The notes: generated by a model not told the origin, from the letters alone. A stretch of 64,000 nt of DNA from Achromobacter spanius (GCF_029637605.1 NZ_CP121261.1:5828001-5892000); one strand, 5' to 3'. Shown: positions 17,417-26,472, numbered from the stretch's first letter. Program-made: numbers and translations.

Positions 17417-17482
17417 GATGGGTTGCGCGCGGCATGTATCGGGTTTCGAACAAGCGGTGTCTCGCGCTACACCCATCCTACC
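17417..17482 (+). repeat. REP-like palindromic repeat, copy 3
   Basis: It begins GATGGGTTGCGCGCGGCATG, has ATCGGGTTTCGAAC in the middle and ends CACCCATCCTACC. The final CTA on this strand is the TAG stop codon of the convergent binding-protein gene, so the repeat supplies the end of that reading frame. Confidence 0.8.
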
Positions 17483-19067
17483 GGGGGGGGCCTTGCGCGG
17501 GTGCCGTTGGCGCTGCGCGCTCGACTTCCCAGGCTCGCGGTTTTTTCACGGCCCAGGGTTGGTAGCCCTTGATGTTGTCTCGATAGGCGCCGATATCCAG
17601 TCCGTTGTAGAGCGGGATGCTGGGCACGTCAGCCAGGAACAACCTATGCAACTGATCAAACGACGCCTGTCGCTTGGCCGGGTCGGAATCCACCGACGCT
17701 GCTTCCACCAGCTTCAACGCCTCTGCGTTGTCCCAGATCTTGCGTGGCTGCTTGGTCTTGTCGCCCGTTACCATCTCGTAGTTCAGCGCCGCGTCCAGGC
17801 GCGCCGAATACGGGAACGTCATCATCTGATATTTGCCTGCGTTGTAGCGGTCTAGCTGGGTCGCCCATTCCACCACCGACAACTGTGCGTTGATGCCCAC
17901 CGATTGCAGCATCGCCTGCACGATCACGGCCGAGTTATACGATTGCGGATAGCGCTTGGTGGTCAGGATGGTCAGCGCCTGCCCCTTGTAGCCGGACTCC
18001 TTCAGCAGCTTCTGCGCCTGGGCGGGGTCATAGTCCCACCCAAGCTTTTGCGTGGCATCGTGGTAGGGCGACACCAGCGGCACGATGGAATTGTTGGGCT
18101 GGGCCAGGCCTTCGGTGACGGCGGCGGCCAACTGCTTGTAATCGATGGCGTGCGCCAAGGCCTGGCGCATCTTCACGTTCGACAAGGCCGGGTCCTTGGT
18201 TTGCAGCAGCAGCGCCGTCATGCTCATCACCGGCGCATAAGCCACCTTCACGTTCGGCGTGCCTTGCAATACTGGCACGTCGTTGTTGGACACGTCTTCG
18301 ATGATGTCGATGTTGCCGCGTTGCAAGGCGGCCTTGGCGGTGGAGTCGTCCGGCACGATCATGAAGCGCACTTCGTCCACCAGCGGGCGCTTGGAACCCG
18401 TGTAGCCGTCGCGCTTGCCGTCCAGGTTGGCGTAGCCCGCGAACCTGGTCAGGCGGATGTATTCACCGCGCTTCCATTCCGCCAGCTCGAAAGGGCCGGT
18501 GCCAATGGGCTTGATCCAGGCACCATCCGCACCGACCGAATCCTTGGAAAGAATGCCGGTGCCGCCGCAGTCGATGCGGGCCAAGGACGCCAGGAACAAG
18601 CTGCTGGGCTTTTCCAGGTGGTAGATGACCGTGCGCGCATCGGGCGCTTCCACGCCCGTCACCTTCACCGTGCCGCGGCCATCGAATTCGCTGGCACAGC
18701 GCCAGCCGGAATTCGCGGCGGTGTAGTGTTGCCAGCTCCACAGCACGTCGGCCGAGGTCATCGGCTTGCCGTTGTGGAACGTCACCCCGTCACGCAAGGT
18801 GAACGTGTAGGTCTTGCCGTCCGGGCTGACCTGCACGGACTTGGCCAGCAGCGGGCGCACCTCGGCATCTTCGCCATAGGCGACCAGGCCTTCCACGATG
18901 TGCATCACCACCGCGTCGCTGTTGCTGTCGCGGTTGACGCCCGGTTCGGTTGAGCGGATGTCGGCGGTCATCGAGATGCGCAGCGGCAAGTTGGCTTGCG
19001 CATGGGCCGTGCCGGCCAGGCTGGCCAGCGCCAGCGCAACCGCGGCGTTCAGGCAATGGATCTTCAT
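17478..19067 (-). CDS. Peptide-type ABC substrate-binding protein 2
   Basis: The 529-residue periplasmic protein starts MKIHCLNAAVALALASLAG, with signal cleavage near THAQA. Family core: YTFTLRDGVTFHNGKPMTS, ADVLWSWQHY, IGTGPFELAEW. AAGGAAG precedes ATG 19067. It follows the C45 amidohydrolase gene by 35 bases on the same strand and is therefore under operator copy 3. It is paralogous to the protein at 15693-17252. The last residues (PTAPAQGPPR) are Pro-rich and the TAG stop lies inside a REP-like repeat, so the native C-terminus may have been altered. No dedicated permease is nearby other than that at 11384-14798. Confidence 0.92.
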   Translation of the reverse strand: MKIHCLNAAVALALASLAGTAHAQANLPLRISMTADIRSTEPGVNRDSNSDAVVMHIVEGLVAYGEDAEVRPLLAKSVQVSPDGKTYTFTLRDGVTFHNGKPMTSADVLWSWQHYTAANSGWRCASEFDGRGTVKVTGVEAPDARTVIYHLEKPSSLFLASLARIDCGGTGILSKDSVGADGAWIKPIGTGPFELAEWKRGEYIRLTRFAGYANLDGKRDGYTGSKRPLVDEVRFMIVPDDSTAKAALQRGNIDIIEDVSNNDVPVLQGTPNVKVAYAPVMSMTALLLQTKDPALSNVKMRQALAHAIDYKQLAAAVTEGLAQPNNSIVPLVSPYHDATQKLGWDYDPAQAQKLLKESGYKGQALTILTTKRYPQSYNSAVIVQAMLQSVGINAQLSVVEWATQLDRYNAGKYQMMTFPYSARLDAALNYEMVTGDKTKQPRKIWDNAEALKLVEAASVDSDPAKRQASFDQLHRLFLADVPSIPLYNGLDIGAYRDNIKGYQPWAVKKPRAWEVERAAPTAPAQGPPR

Positions 19068-19102
19068 TGAAACTTCCTTGGGTTGCGCGGGCGTGCCAGG
19101 GG

Positions 19103-20239
19103 TCAGGCGGCGGCCAGCAGTTCGGGTTCGGCGGTCAGGCTGTAGCGGGTAAACGTGCGGTTCAGCGCGGGCAGGGGCGCCACCTCCATCAGCCCGGCGG
19201 CGGGTTCCATGACCACCATGGCCACGGTGGCCGACAGGTTGTCGTGGCTGCCGGGGCGAGGCGGGCGGCATACGGAATAGGGCGCGCCGAAGTCGTCGAA
19301 CAGCGCGCGCTTGAGGTCTTCGCGCGTCAGATGTTTCTTCTCATTCAGCAGACGGCGCACGCGCCAGTCGCGGTAGGCGCTTTCCGGCGTGCTGGCGCGT
19401 CCCGTGTCGCGCAACTTCGACAGTGCCACTTCGCTGACCCAGTGGTTGGCGTGCACGATCAGGTCATCGCTGCCCGGGTAGATCGGGAAGGCCTCGTCGG
19501 TGGTGCACTCATAGTCCACGCCAAAACCCGCCGCCATGCCCAGCATGATGTTGTTGGAGCATGACTTGGCCGTCGTGGCCACGGCCTTGATGGCCAGGGC
19601 GAAGTGTTCCTGTTCCAGCACCTTGCGGCGAATCAGTGACAGCGGCACGCCCAGTTGGCGGAAGTCGCGGTCGGATTCCAGGTAGTTGGCGGTGATGGAC
19701 ACGCCGGCGCTGTTCAGGCCGCTGCGGGCCAGGCCGCCCGCTTCCACGAAGGTCAGCATGTCCGGGCCGTTGTCGTTGCGCACGCGCAGCACGATGGCCG
19801 TCTCGGCGCATTCGGCGCGCCAGTCCCAGTTTTGCCCGTGGATCAGCTTGCCGTTGGCCGAGCGCGTGGGCAGGATCAACGCGCCCGTGCAGCCGTCCCC
19901 GGGTTCCAGTTCGGCCGCCTTCTTCTTGTCGGCGCGGGCCTTGGCCACGACTTCCGTGCGCGCGTTGACCATCACGATGTCTTCGAACGGCACGTCGGCG
20001 CCGGCCGCGATGCCGCGCATTTCTTCCACGTAGTGCGGTGCAAAGTGCTCGATTTCGCGGGCGAAGTGGGCGATGAGTTCGGTGCGCGCCATGGCGTCGT
20101 AGCCCAGTTCGACCAGCGTCTGGCCGTACATGGCCGCGCTTTTGCGCACGCGCGCCGCGGCTTGCTGGCCATAGGAACGGCCGCGGGCCTCGGGCGTGCC
20201 GGAAACTGATACGAAGGGAAATTGGGTGGTTTGGGTCAT
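19103..20239 (-). CDS. C45-family autoproteolytic acyltransferase/amidohydrolase
   Basis: The 378-residue Ntn-hydrolase resembles fungal isopenicillin-N acyltransferase and bacterial C45 relatives. Those proteins cleave themselves at a Gly-Cys or Asp-Gly-Cys bond and use the new N-terminal Cys as nucleophile. Here the site is GDGCTGALI with Cys117. Other family stretches are FPFVSVSGTPEARGRSYGQQ, NARTEVV, GQNWDW and GVSITANYLESDRD. There is no signal peptide, so it is probably cytoplasmic. ATG 20239 was chosen because residues from the upstream extension overlap the operator. It forms an operon with binding protein 2. The likely reaction is hydrolysis or transfer of an acyl-amide; the substrate is unknown. 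Confidence 0.88.
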   Translation of the reverse strand: MTQTTQFPFVSVSGTPEARGRSYGQQAAARVRKSAAMYGQTLVELGYDAMARTELIAHFAREIEHFAPHYVEEMRGIAAGADVPFEDIVMVNARTEVVAKARADKKKAAELEPGDGCTGALILPTRSANGKLIHGQNWDWRAECAETAIVLRVRNDNGPDMLTFVEAGGLARSGLNSAGVSITANYLESDRDFRQLGVPLSLIRRKVLEQEHFALAIKAVATTAKSCSNNIMLGMAAGFGVDYECTTDEAFPIYPGSDDLIVHANHWVSEVALSKLRDTGRASTPESAYRDWRVRRLLNEKKHLTREDLKRALFDDFGAPYSVCRPPRPGSHDNLSATVAMVVMEPAAGLMEVAPLPALNRTFTRYSLTAEPELLAAA

Positions 20240-20308
20240 GGACGGGATGCGGCGTTGCGCGCCGTGAAGTCGGAAGGGGAGAAACCAGCGTTGCAAAAAT
20301 GTTAGCTT

Positions 20309-20324
20309 ATTTTGGCGCCAATAT
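20309..20324. promoter_or_regulatory. Palindromic operator TTGGCGCCAA, copy 3
   Basis: Core TTGGCGCCAA at 20312-20321 is flanked by AT on both sides (ATTTTGGCGCCAATAT, one mismatch to perfect symmetry). It lies about 70 bases upstream of the C45 gene start, read on the minus strand. The spacing from the gene is nearly the same as for copy 1. Confidence 0.68.
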
Positions 20325-20361
20325 TGCTCAGGGTTTACCCAATGGAGAAGAAAAGCGGGCA

Positions 20362-20402
20362 CAAAAAAACAGGCCCCCGGCGCTGTACGCATGGGGGCCT
20401 TT
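20362..20402 (-). terminator. Bidirectional hairpin terminator
   Basis: Stem AGGCCCCC / GGGGGCCT with a run of A on the left and T on the right. On the minus strand it follows the end of the outer-membrane efflux gene (stop at 20442) and isolates the pump operon from the C45 operon promoter. Confidence 0.8.
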
Positions 20403-20441
20403 TGTGCGGTCAAGCCGCGCTGATGACAACCGTGCGCGCTG

Positions 20442-21971
20442 TCAGGGTACCTGCGCCGCCATTTCCGATGCACGCGCGGGGGAACCCATGGCCTGGAACA
20501 GAGCCGCCGTTTCCGTCAGCCGGGCATTCGCATATTCCAATTCACGCAGGCGCGCCGCCACATAGTGCTGTTCGGCCGCGAACTCGGTGTAAGGCGCCAG
20601 CGCACCCAGGCGTACACGGCTGGCTGTGTTGCGGTAGGACTGCTCGGCCGCGCGGCGGGAGGCCTCGGCCGAGGCCAGCGCCTGCCCGTCGGCGTCCAGC
20701 CGCGCCAAGGTATCGGCCACGTCCTGGAATGCGGTCAGCACGGTTTGCTTGTATTGCAGCACCGACGCCTCGTAGCGTTCCTTGGCCGCGCGGCGCTCGG
20801 CCAGCAGGGCGCCGCCATGGAAGATGGGCTGGGTGAGCGATGCGCCGATGGCCCAGATGGAACCCGCGCCCGACAGGGCCGCCGGCCAACTGAAGCCGCC
20901 TTTGCCCATGGAGGCGGACAGCGACAGGCTGGGGAACAACTGCGCGGTGGCCACGCCCACGTCGGCGGCGGCAGCCTGCACCACCGCGTCGGCCACCAGG
21001 ATGTCGGGGCGCGAGGCCAACAGCTCGGAGGGCACGACCACCGGCACCTGCGCCGGCACCGCCAGCATGCTGAAGGCCAGGTCGTCCGGTGCCTGGTCGG
21101 GGCTGCGGCCCAGCAGCACCGCCAGCGCATGGCGCGTGGCCTGCCATTGCGCACGCAGGCCGGGCAGCGAGGCCTCCAGCGTGGCGGCATCCTGGTCGGC
21201 ATCCAAGGCGTCGTTCTGCGAGGCCGACCCCAGTTCATAACGGCGTTGCGTATCGCGCGCCACCTGGCGCAGCAACACCACCTGCTTTTCGGTCAGCGCG
21301 ACCCGTTCGGCCAGTGATGCCGACCTGATGGCGCCGGTGACGATATTGCCGGCCAGTGAGCGCCGCGCGGATTCCAGCTGGAAGGCCTGCTGCTCGACTT
21401 GCGCCGCCAACGAGGCATTGGCAAAGCGCGCCGCGCCGAACAGGTCCAGGTCATAGCTGGCCTGGACCTGGCCGGTGAAGACGTTATAGAGCGCCGTGGG
21501 CTGGGGCAGGTTGGGCATGGTCAGCGCGCGGTTGCGCGTGGCGCTGGCGCCTGCGTCTACCGAGGGCAGCAGCGACGAATTCACCTGCGCGCGCAACTGT
21601 TCGCGCGCGCTGGCCAGGTTGCGTTCGGCTGCCGCCAGGTTGGGGCTGTTGGCCAAGCCTTCCTGCACCAGGGCGTTCAACGCATCGGAACCATAACGCT
21701 TCCACCATTCGGGCACGGGCCGCGCGCCCTGTTCAAAGCGCTGCGCCACACCTTGTGCGGTGGCGCCCTGGGCGGGCGTCGGTTCCACGCCGTACCGGGC
21801 AGGCGAGGCCATCGCGGGCGGCTTGCTGTCCGGCGCGAAGGCGCAGGCGCTCAAGGCCAGCAGCAAGGGTAAAACCACGGGCAAAGCCAAGGGCCGGGTC
21901 AGCGGCCGCGCGCCAGGGCGGGCGGAAGGGATCGCCGGGGTCGGACGAGTCGGGTGGATCTTCATCATCAA
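20442..21971 (-). CDS. NodT-type outer-membrane efflux lipoprotein
   Basis: The product has up to 509 residues and starts with three Met codons (MMMKIHPTRP). The lipobox LSAC is near residue 43 and is followed by the typical OprM/NodT opening (FAPDSKPPA). Two repeats of the TolC-like domain are visible by WWKRYGSDALNALVQEGLAN and SLAERVALTEKQVVLLRQ, with YELGSASQNDALDADQD in the coiled-coil region. It forms the outer-membrane channel of the pump encoded just upstream. The start overlaps the permease stop, so the three genes are translationally coupled. A terminator follows. Confidence 0.9.
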   Translation of the reverse strand: MMMKIHPTRPTPAIPSARPGARPLTRPLALPVVLPLLLALSACAFAPDSKPPAMASPARYGVEPTPAQGATAQGVAQRFEQGARPVPEWWKRYGSDALNALVQEGLANSPNLAAAERNLASAREQLRAQVNSSLLPSVDAGASATRNRALTMPNLPQPTALYNVFTGQVQASYDLDLFGAARFANASLAAQVEQQAFQLESARRSLAGNIVTGAIRSASLAERVALTEKQVVLLRQVARDTQRRYELGSASQNDALDADQDAATLEASLPGLRAQWQATRHALAVLLGRSPDQAPDDLAFSMLAVPAQVPVVVPSELLASRPDILVADAVVQAAAADVGVATAQLFPSLSLSASMGKGGFSWPAALSGAGSIWAIGASLTQPIFHGGALLAERRAAKERYEASVLQYKQTVLTAFQDVADTLARLDADGQALASAEASRRAAEQSYRNTASRVRLGALAPYTEFAAEQHYVAARLRELEYANARLTETAALFQAMGSPARASEMAAQVP

Positions 21972-24900
21972 GCTCCTCGTTCCAGCGTGTCGGCGGCGTT
22001 GGCGCCGGGCGGCACGCCTTCGGGCTCGTCGCGCTCGTCGTGCCGTACGCGGAACCAGGCGGCATACAGCGCGGGCAGGAAGAACAGTGTCAGCACCGTG
22101 GCGCTGGTGATGCCGCCCATCAATGCGGTGGCCATGGGGCCGAAGAAGTTGCTGCGCAAGAGCGGAATCAGCGCCAGCACGGCGGCGGCGGCCGTCAACA
22201 CAATCGGACGGAAGCGCCGCGCGGTGGCGCCCACAATCGCATCCACGCGCTTGTGGCCGTTCAGGATGTCTTGCTCGATCTGGTCAACCAGAATCACCGA
22301 GTTGCGCATGATGATGCCGAACATGGCGATGACGCCCAGCATGGCCACGAAGCCGAAGGGCTTGCCGAACAGCAACAGCGCCGCCACCACGCCGATCAGG
22401 CCCAGCGGCGCGGTCAGCACCACCATCAGCACACGCGCGAAGCTTTGTAGTTGCACCATCAGCAGCGTCAGCACGGCCACCGCCATCAACGGCATTTGCG
22501 CGTTGATGGACGATTGGCCCTTGGCGCTTTCCTCGACGGGCCCGCCGACTTCGATCCGGTAGCCCACCGGCAGGTCGGCGCGGAGCGCGTCCAGCTTCTT
22601 GTTGATGGCATGGGTGACGTCGATGCCTTCCGCGCCGCTCACCACGTCGGCCTGCACCGTGATGGTGGGCTGGCGGTCGCGTTCCCAGATCACGCCGTAT
22701 TCCAGGTCGTAATGCACCTGCCCCAGGCTGCCCAGCGGCACGGGGCCATTGGGTGTGGGCATGGCCAGCGTGGCCAGGCGGGCCGGGTCCACCCGTTCTT
22801 CGCGCGGCGCGCGCAGGCTGACGTTGATGAGCTTGTCGCGTTCGCGGTACTGCGTCACGGTATAGCCCGACAGCGTCATGGCCAGGAAGTCAGAGATGTC
22901 GCTGGAACTGATGCCCAGTTCGCGCGCCTTCTGCTGGTCGATCTCGAAACGCACCGACCGTTCCGAGGGCTCGTCCCAGTCGAACTGTGTGTTGACCGAG
23001 CGGCTGTCGGCACGGACTTCCGCGGCCACTTTCTCTGCCACCGCGCGCACTTCCGGAATCTTGTCGCCACTGACGCGGAACTGCACCTGGTAGCCGACGG
23101 GTGGCCCGTTTTCAAGCCGCGACAGCCGGGTGCGGATGGCCGGAAAATGCTCGCGCAGCATCGGTTCCAGCCAACTGGCCAGCTTTTCGCGGTCTTCCAC
23201 GGAATGCGCGGTAATGACCAGTTGGCCAAAGTTCGGCGTGGCCAATTGCTGGTCTAGCGGCAGGTAGAAACGCGGCGCGCCGGTGCCCACGAAGCTGACC
23301 GTGTGGTCGATCTCGGGCCGACCCTCCAGCGCCTTTTCCACGCGCTCGACCTGGCGCAGCGTAGCCGCGAACGACGCGCCTTCTTGCAGGCGCACGTCCA
23401 CCAGCAGTTCGGTGCGGTCCGAGCTGGGAAAGAATTGTTGCGGCACGAACTTAAAGCCCGCCATCGCGATGACGAAGATCACCACCGTGCCCGCCAGCAC
23501 CCAGAAGCGGCGGTCCACGCACCACGCGACCCAGCCGCGCAGCCGCTGGTAGAAGCGGGTGTTGTAGATGTCGTGTTCGTGATCGTGCGGCAGATGCGCT
23601 TCACGCTTGCGTTCAGGCAGCAGCCGATACCCAAGAAGCGGAATCAGGACCACGGCGGCGAACCACGACGTGATCAGCGCAATGGCCGACACCTGGAAGA
23701 TTGAACGGGTGTATTCGCCGGTGCTGGACTTGGCCAGCGCAATCGGCAGAAAGCCCGCCACGGTGACCAGCGTGCCGGTCAGCATGGGAAACGCGGTGCT
23801 GGTGTAGGCAAAGGCGGCGGCGCGCGCGCGGCTCCAGCCCTGCTCCAGCTTCACCGCCATCATTTCCACGGCGATGATGGCGTCGTCCACCAGCAGGCCC
23901 AGCGCCAGCACCAAGGTGCCCAGCGACACCTTGTGCAGGCCGATGCCGAACATGTCCATGAACAGCGCGGTGATGGCCAGCACCACCGGAATGGAAATCA
24001 CCACCACCATGCCGGTGCGCAAGCCCAAGGACACCAGGCTGACGATCAGCACGATGGCCACGGCCTCGGCGACCGAGCGCAGGAATTCATCCACGGAATC
24101 CGACACGGCGTCCGGCATGCTGGAGACTTCGGTCAGCGTCAGCCCGGCAGGCAGTTGCGCCTTCAGCTTTTCAAAGCTCGTGTCCAGGGATTCGCCCAGG
24201 CGCACCACGTCCTGGCCCGGCTGCATGGTGATGCCGATGCCCAGCACGGGGGCGCCGCCGAATCGCATTTGTTCAATGGGCGGGTCGTCGTAGCCACGGT
24301 GGATGGTGGCGATGTCGCCCAGCCGGATCGACTTGCCGTTTACGCGGATCAGCGTATCCGCCAGCGCGCGGCTGTTGTCGAACTGCCCGGTGGGCCGCAC
24401 GAAGATGCGGTCGTCGGCGGTGGTCAGGGTGCCGGCGCCGGCCACCGCGTTCTGCGTGTTGATGGCTTGCGCAATCTGTTGGGGCGACACGCCCAAGCGC
24501 GTCAGTTGCGTGTTGGAGATTTCGATGTAGACATGTTCGGCCGGGTCGGCAAAGTAGTCGACCTTGGCCACGCCGGGCACACGCAGCAGCACGGTGCGCA
24601 GGCGGTCGGCGTAGTCATGCAGTTGGGCGGGCGTGAAGCCGTCGCCGTGCAGGGTGTAGATGTTGGTGTAGACGTCGCCAAATTCATCGTTGAAGAACGG
24701 GCCTTGCACGCCTTGCGGCAGCGTGGCCTGGATGTCGCCCACCTTCTTGCGGATCTGGTACCACTGGTCGGCCACCGTGTTGGCGGGCGCCGAGTCTTTC
24801 ATGGTGTAGAAGATCAGCGATTCGCCGGGCCGGGAATAGCTGCGCAGGAAGTCCGTGTTGGCGGTTTCCTGCAGCTTCTTGCCGATGCGGTCGGTGACCT

Positions 24901-25156
24901 GTTCCTGCACCTGCTGCGCGGTGGCGCCGGGCCACAGGGTCTTGATGACCATCACGCGGAAGGTGAAGGGCGGGTCTTCGGACTGGGCCAGCTTGGAATA
25001 CGACAGCACGCCAAACAGCGTGACCAGCGTAATCAGGAAAATCACCAGCGGCTGGTGGCGCAGCGCCCAGGCCGACAGGTTGAATTTGCCTTCGTTGTGC
25101 TCGTGGCCCGGGGCATTGCCGGATTCTTGACCAGGTTCTTGGGGGCCGGCGCTCAT
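21968..25156 (-). CDS. RND efflux permease (AcrB-like)
   Basis: The 1062-residue inner-membrane proton antiporter has twelve predicted helices and two large periplasmic loops. The proton-relay Asp pair is at 424-425 in LGLLVDDAIIAVEMM, and the C-terminal half has GFVAMLGVIAMFGIIMRNSV. The N-terminus carries about 20 extra polar residues (MSAGPQEPGQESGNAPGHEH) before FNLSAWALRHQP, which is unusual for AcrB-type proteins. It begins four bases inside the end of the adaptor gene (ATGA). Substrates cannot be told from sequence. Confidence 0.93.
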   Translation of the reverse strand: MSAGPQEPGQESGNAPGHEHNEGKFNLSAWALRHQPLVIFLITLVTLFGVLSYSKLAQSEDPPFTFRVMVIKTLWPGATAQQVQEQVTDRIGKKLQETANTDFLRSYSRPGESLIFYTMKDSAPANTVADQWYQIRKKVGDIQATLPQGVQGPFFNDEFGDVYTNIYTLHGDGFTPAQLHDYADRLRTVLLRVPGVAKVDYFADPAEHVYIEISNTQLTRLGVSPQQIAQAINTQNAVAGAGTLTTADDRIFVRPTGQFDNSRALADTLIRVNGKSIRLGDIATIHRGYDDPPIEQMRFGGAPVLGIGITMQPGQDVVRLGESLDTSFEKLKAQLPAGLTLTEVSSMPDAVSDSVDEFLRSVAEAVAIVLIVSLVSLGLRTGMVVVISIPVVLAITALFMDMFGIGLHKVSLGTLVLALGLLVDDAIIAVEMMAVKLEQGWSRARAAAFAYTSTAFPMLTGTLVTVAGFLPIALAKSSTGEYTRSIFQVSAIALITSWFAAVVLIPLLGYRLLPERKREAHLPHDHEHDIYNTRFYQRLRGWVAWCVDRRFWVLAGTVVIFVIAMAGFKFVPQQFFPSSDRTELLVDVRLQEGASFAATLRQVERVEKALEGRPEIDHTVSFVGTGAPRFYLPLDQQLATPNFGQLVITAHSVEDREKLASWLEPMLREHFPAIRTRLSRLENGPPVGYQVQFRVSGDKIPEVRAVAEKVAAEVRADSRSVNTQFDWDEPSERSVRFEIDQQKARELGISSSDISDFLAMTLSGYTVTQYRERDKLINVSLRAPREERVDPARLATLAMPTPNGPVPLGSLGQVHYDLEYGVIWERDRQPTITVQADVVSGAEGIDVTHAINKKLDALRADLPVGYRIEVGGPVEESAKGQSSINAQMPLMAVAVLTLLMVQLQSFARVLMVVLTAPLGLIGVVAALLLFGKPFGFVAMLGVIAMFGIIMRNSVILVDQIEQDILNGHKRVDAIVGATARRFRPIVLTAAAAVLALIPLLRSNFFGPMATALMGGITSATVLTLFFLPALYAAWFRVRHDERDEPEGVPPGANAADTLERGA

Positions 25157-26346
25157 GATGCGAAGTCCTCGGGGTGCAAGGGCGCCACGGGGCGGACTTT
25201 TTCACCGGCGGTCACCGTATGCACCCCTTGCCAGACCACGCGCTCGCCGGCCTGCACGCCGTTGGACAGCGTGACCGTGCGAGCGTCGTAGCGCAGCACC
25301 TTCACCCGGCGCAGTTCCAGCGTGTCTTCTTGCGGCTTAACGACCCACACGGCGGGTTCCTTGCCGTCATGGAACAGCGCCGTGGCGGGCACGGTGTAGG
25401 TGGCCTGGCTTGCGGCGCCGGGGTTGTCGAAGCTGATGTTGGCGGTCATGCCCAACCGCACCTCGGGCGATGGCGATTCCAGCGTGAGCTTGACGCGGTA
25501 GGTGCGGCTTTGCGGATCGGCGGCGGGCGCGATCTCGCGCAGCACGGCGGCAAAGGTCTGGCCGGGCAGGGGCCCCAAGGTGACGCTGGCGCGTTGCCCC
25601 ACGGTCAGCCCCGCCAGCACGCTTTCCGGCACGTCGCAGATGGCGTCGATATCGCCGGCCCAGGCCAGTTGGTAGACGGGCGTGCCCGCGGCCACGTTCT
25701 GGCCCGTGTCGGCCTCTTCGGCAGTGATGACACCGGCCTGGTCGGCTTGCAGCGTGGTGTATTCAAGCTGGTCGGCCGACAGCGCGGCCTGTTGCGCGGC
25801 CTGGTCGCGTTGCGCCAATGCCGAGGCATAGGCGTTGCGGGTCTGTTCCAACTGGTTCGTCGCGATCAGGTTTTCGCGCGCCTGGGCGCGGTCGCGTTCC
25901 AACTGCTGGCGGGCGTACGTCAATTGATGCTGTGCGGCCGACAACTGGGCCTTTGCGGCCGCGGCGTTCTTGGCGGCGTCGGCCGGGTCCAGCTTGGCTA
26001 CGACCTGCCCCGGCACCACGCTGTCACCCAGCCTGACCTTGCGTTCAATGATCTTGCCGCCCACGCGGAAGGACAGCGGCGTGCTGTAGCGCGCCTGGAC
26101 TTCGCCCGGCAAGATCCACGCGGGCAGTCGCTCGTCGGCCTGGGTCGGCATGGCGACCACGGGGCGGGGGGCGGGGGCCGGCGCGTCTTTGCGCCCGCAG
26201 GCCGATACGGCCAAGGCCAAGGCCAGCGCGGCCGGCAGCGCCAGGCGACGCGTCCAGGTCCAGCGATGCGCAAAGGCAGGGGAGGAGGCCGCGTCGACGG
26301 CAGGGGTGCTCACCGGCGAATGTGGGCGGGAACCAGGGAAATTCAC
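25153..26346 (-). CDS. RND efflux periplasmic adaptor lipoprotein
   Basis: The product is a 397-residue membrane-fusion protein. A long N-region precedes the lipobox VSAC near residue 50 and GRKDAPAPAPRPVV. The lipoyl/barrel-sandwich halves (FRVGGKIIERKVRLGDSVV; LEYTTLQADQAGVITAEEADTGQNV) flank an alpha-helical hairpin (ANKAQLSAAQHQLTYARQQL-like heptads around residues 120-190). It links the permease to the outer-membrane channel. It is the first gene of the three-gene pump operon and divergent from the TetR gene. Confidence 0.9.
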   Translation of the reverse strand: MNFPGSRPHSPVSTPAVDAASSPAFAHRWTWTRRLALPAALALALAVSACGRKDAPAPAPRPVVAMPTQADERLPAWILPGEVQARYSTPLSFRVGGKIIERKVRLGDSVVPGQVVAKLDPADAAKNAAAAKAQLSAAQHQLTYARQQLERDRAQARENLIATNQLEQTRNAYASALAQRDQAAQQAALSADQLEYTTLQADQAGVITAEEADTGQNVAAGTPVYQLAWAGDIDAICDVPESVLAGLTVGQRASVTLGPLPGQTFAAVLREIAPAADPQSRTYRVKLTLESPSPEVRLGMTANISFDNPGAASQATYTVPATALFHDGKEPAVWVVKPQEDTLELRRVKVLRYDARTVTLSNGVQAGERVVWQGVHTVTAGEKVRPVAPLHPEDFAS

Positions 26347-26417
26347 GAAACACCTCGCGGCGCGAAGGGGGGAAAAGAGGAATGGAACTCGATACGGCCT
26401 GAATTCTAATGCGGCAA

Positions 26418-26431
26418 TGTATTCGGATACA
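26418..26431. promoter_or_regulatory. Candidate operator between pump operon and TetR gene
   Basis: The inverted repeat TGTATTCGGATACA (five-base arms, four-base spacer) is followed five bases later by a further half-site TGTATTT. It lies in the 126-base divergent region where an AcrR-type repressor would act on both promoters. Function is inferred from position and symmetry. Confidence 0.5.
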
Positions 26432-26472
26432 AGACTGTATTTGAAATTGCGGCCAATGCTAAACTTCCCGCC

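Noticed and set aside
17263..17482. Possible CRISPR array
   Set aside because: The repeats alternate in orientation, are about 70 bases long, differ internally and have no uniform spacers or cas genes.
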